64,000 bases of DNA, taken from Acheta domesticus (lineage: Eukaryota; Arthropoda; Insecta; Orthoptera; Gryllidae). The position numbers and the translations under genes are program-made. Positions within the stretch are counted from its first letter, which is position 1. Every line of letters begins with the position of its first letter. The stretch spans positions 144,467,216 through 144,531,215 of the forward strand of contig JAHLJT010009436.1 of the NCBI GenBank assembly GCA_031308135.1. Direction: 5' to 3'. Shown here piece by piece: positions 61,341 through 64,000 of the stretch. The notes beneath the pieces are model-generated. The model did not search any database. It was not told the origin of the DNA and saw nothing but the letters and a program-made list of their open reading frames with translations.

Positions 61341-63080
61341 CGCCGCTCCGCGAGAGTGACGGGGGAGAGAGAGAAATAGAGTGAGAGAGGAGGCACGTGA
61401 CGTGTTGCATCACTGCGAGAGAGGAGAGGAATGAGAAGGAGAAGGTGGTGTTGCGATGGTGCTAAAGGCGAGAGGAACGTACGTGATTCTGTACGCACGT
61501 TCTCGCGTGTCAGAGGGAATGACTTGCGACTGATGACTCCGTCAATGGGAATGATTATGTCGGAGGCGCTGGTGGCGAGGAAAAAAACAAACTGTGATGC
61601 TGAGAATGAGTGTGGGGGAGATGTTGAGGCTGTTACCGAAGGTAATATCTGTGCAAACGTGCTCTCTGCATATAATGGCTGAACTGATGGGAAATTAGAG
61701 AGGGGAAACATGATGCAATCAATGGTAACATAATGATGACGATGTTCATAGGAAAATGGAGAAACTCTGGGGTTTGTGTTAGTAGGAAAGTGGTTTAGAT
61801 CATCCTTTCCCCTTGATAATGTAATGCAAGAAAGAACGGCGATGATAATCATTGATGTTGAGAGTTGGCCGAAATGAATTGGATGATACTCATGTTGAAG
61901 TTGTTTTCAGACTAGTCAGTCTCCCCTATCTTTTTATTTTTATAGACAACTTGTTCGTAAACTTTTTTTATTTATTTACTGCTGTAAGTAGATACGAATC
62001 TGGTATTGTATTTGTCTAAACATACTACCTACTACACTTTTACTTAAAACACTCATTATTAACACTCTATTAAAATTAGACAGTTCACAAAGTTTTCGCT
62101 TTGAATTTCAACAAAACTGAAGCAAGAAAAAAAAGAAGACTGAAGTTAAATAAGAATCCAAATGTGATATTGACATTTTATGTCGGGAATGATTTCAAGG
62201 ATCTTGAAATGCCAAGAGCTCTTCCAAATCCAAGTGATAAGAACAAGATTGCAAATATATTTTACACGTGACAGGACTCGAGCAGTATAACTTTAGCGTC
62301 TTAAAAAATTGTTTCGATAAAATGGTTTTATTTTCATTCTTAATAATGTGAATTATTCAAAGTAATATTAATTATTTCTCTCAAGTTAATATATTTCTTG
62401 CGTTAGCATTCCCGTGATATTTATATGTTGGAGCAACTGTAATCGTTTTATTACTAAAACTAGGGATTTGGGAACAAAACATAAACTAATTGGCGCAGAA
62501 GGCACCCGATTCCCCTTTGCTCAAGGTCGTTTGTCCGGTGGTCCGTAGGACGCGAAGGTAGAGCAGATTGCATAGCGCTCCTAATTTTTAATACAGAGTG
62601 AGCCATCTAATCCTTACTTGGGAAGTTTAATAAGTTAATTAAAGTTAGCTTTCAATTACAATATTTTTATTCTAATCCGTTTTAATGTCATTGTTTTTGT
62701 TATTGTTTAAGAAGCAAAGTGAACGGCGAAAAGCAAGGCGGACCAAGTAACTATGGAACCGGAGGCGATAGAAATTTAGGTAGGAAGGACGGGCATTTGG
62801 CGAGGAGGAAGGTGAAGGCAGAGACAATAGACACGGGGGACAGTGGGCGTAACATGATAATAAATGTGACACAGCAGCTGGAGATAGTGGACAGGGAGGG
62901 GTGAAGATGGTGGGGATAATGGGAAAAGGAAACAGGAGAGTGAGGCAATCCTGGCAAAGTGGTGTCGCTGAGAGAACGGGAGTGAAACCGTCGAATTAAT
63001 TGATTGATTGTGTACCCGGATATGTGCACTACTTTGAACATTATTCCAGTAAATGTAGTGCATGCTATATTTCGGGGATG
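61341..63080. other. Intergenic
   Basis: GAGAGA-rich at 61360-61440, then AT-rich. No gene recognised. Confidence 0.45.
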
Positions 63081-63084
63081 GGAC

Positions 63085-63530
63085 AGTGGTCTTTCCTTGC
63101 TGGAACGTGGGATTTGGCACCGATTTACTCATCGGCTTGCCGAGTTTCCTTTTCCAGATATCTCCCCCAACAGGACAACACCCCAGCCGAAACAATCTTT
63201 GAGCATTCGGCTGGACTTCACGATTGTAGTGTAGAGCACGTAAGTGTGAGTGTATGTTTGTTTTTGAGTACGTGTATCTGTGCAGGAGGAGAGGGGGAAA
63301 GGGAAGACAGCACTGTCTGCGTCTTTAGCACGTTTGACAGGGTACAGCTCCGCGATTCGCCTAGTATTTTTGGAAAAACTGTGGAATACTACCTATTCTA
63401 GCATCCTGCTATTAGATATCTCCCCCAGACAGCCGCTGAATTCGTCCCAGCTGTACATCTGCTACTGTCAAAAATTCGCAAACGTAGCGACTGGAACCCT
63501 AGGAGCCTCCTGGTCATCGACGGTACAGAG
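63085..63530 (-). mobile_element. tRNA-headed repeat family, copy 4 (diverged)
   Basis: Collinear with copies at 27.9 and 54.7 kb: CTGGAACGTGGGATTTGGCA, GTAGTGTAGAGCACGTAAGT, GCGATTCGCCTAGTATTTTT, CAGCCGCTGAATTCG, GGAACCCTAGGAGCCTCCTG. The B box is mutated. Same orientation as the other copies. Confidence 0.55.
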
Positions 63531-63539
63531 GAAACGGGA

Positions 63540-63900
63540 GGAGTGGCGTCGACCTCACGGCGGTTGAACGGCGTGAACACACGCGGCCTGGGCGGGCGGG
63601 AGGCGCGGCGGGCGCGGCGGGGGGCTAATGGCGGCGGGGGCGTCGCGGCGCTTTACGGCGCGGGCGGGCCGGAGGGCGAGGGCGGGGCCGGCGGCCGCCC
63701 CGCGCGCCGCCGCCTCATCATCGTTAATCGCGTTACGGCCGCTTTACGAGGTGCCGGCGTCCGCCCTCCGCCTCCGGCCCCGCCCCGCCCGGCCCCGCCC
63801 CGCCCCGCCCCGCCCCGCCCGGCCCGTGCCGCGCCGCAAGAGCGGCAGCGCTGTGCGGTAGGCCATGGACGACTCGAGCGCGCGCCCGCTGCTCGGGGGA
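63540..63900. promoter_or_regulatory. CpG island with Sp1-type boxes
   Basis: CG-dense, with repeated CCCCGCCC at 63778-63820 and GCTAATGGCGG, CGTTAATCGCG and TTTACGAGG motifs between. It resembles a GC-box promoter or enhancer, but no exon is seen before the window ends. Confidence 0.45.
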
Positions 63901-64000
63901 ATAATTTGCCACCGCGACGGACATGCTGCTTTGCAATGGAAAGATTGTATCTATGTGCGGGTGTAATACTGTGTTAGGTAGCAAGCAACTGTTTCGCGTG

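Overview
The window looks like a piece of an animal genome, most likely an arthropod and probably an insect. It has tRNA-headed SINEs, several terminal-inverted-repeat DNA transposon relics, a Ty3-type LTR retrotransposon, AT-rich intergenic DNA and many micro- and minisatellites. There are no operons, ribosome-binding sites or dense gene runs. The exact group cannot be fixed from sequence alone. Open frames were checked with eukaryotic ATG starts in mind; most long frames here are shadows of low-complexity DNA.

Region 1-7025 is one LTR retrotransposon on the minus strand, cut by the window edge by about 380 bp. Right to left it has a 5' LTR (5571-7025), a tRNA-Lys-like primer binding site inside a five-copy tandem repeat, a long coiled-coil Gag, a broken integrase tail, an AT-rich 3' region, a polypurine tract and the 3' LTR. 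Protease, reverse transcriptase and RNase H are absent. The two LTRs look identical where they can be compared, so this is a young, internally deleted, non-autonomous copy. The LTR itself carries a 78-codon sense frame just behind its TATA box.

Region 7026-64000 holds no protein gene I can defend. It alternates AT-rich DNA with more than twenty GC/CpG-rich islets of 150-750 bp, spaced roughly every 1-5 kb. Within it I can place: one tRNA-derived SINE with perfect 12-bp target duplications (8131-8353); four minus-strand copies of a second tRNA-headed repeat (12.8, 27.9-28.25, 54.7-55.1 and 63.1-63.5 kb); three hAT-like non-autonomous elements (13474-13726, 18008-18565, 26435-26610); one short palindromic MITE (26164-26292); two inverted copies of an RTE-like retroposon tail (7.06-7.63 and 46.9-47.4 kb); and a weak pogo-like relic (44.8 kb).

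Tandem arrays are prominent. They have units of 15 bp (16.2 kb, 35.4-36.1 kb, and 52.5 kb as a microsatellite), 14 bp (52.8-53.3 kb), 11 bp (59.5 kb), 10 and 25 bp (9.66-10.08 kb), 7 bp (61.1 kb) and 42 bp (57.2 kb). The GC islets, some holding embedded TAATTA cores, are the best candidates for regulatory DNA. The picture fits a gene desert or a very large intron rich in possible control regions, but no flanking gene is visible to prove it.
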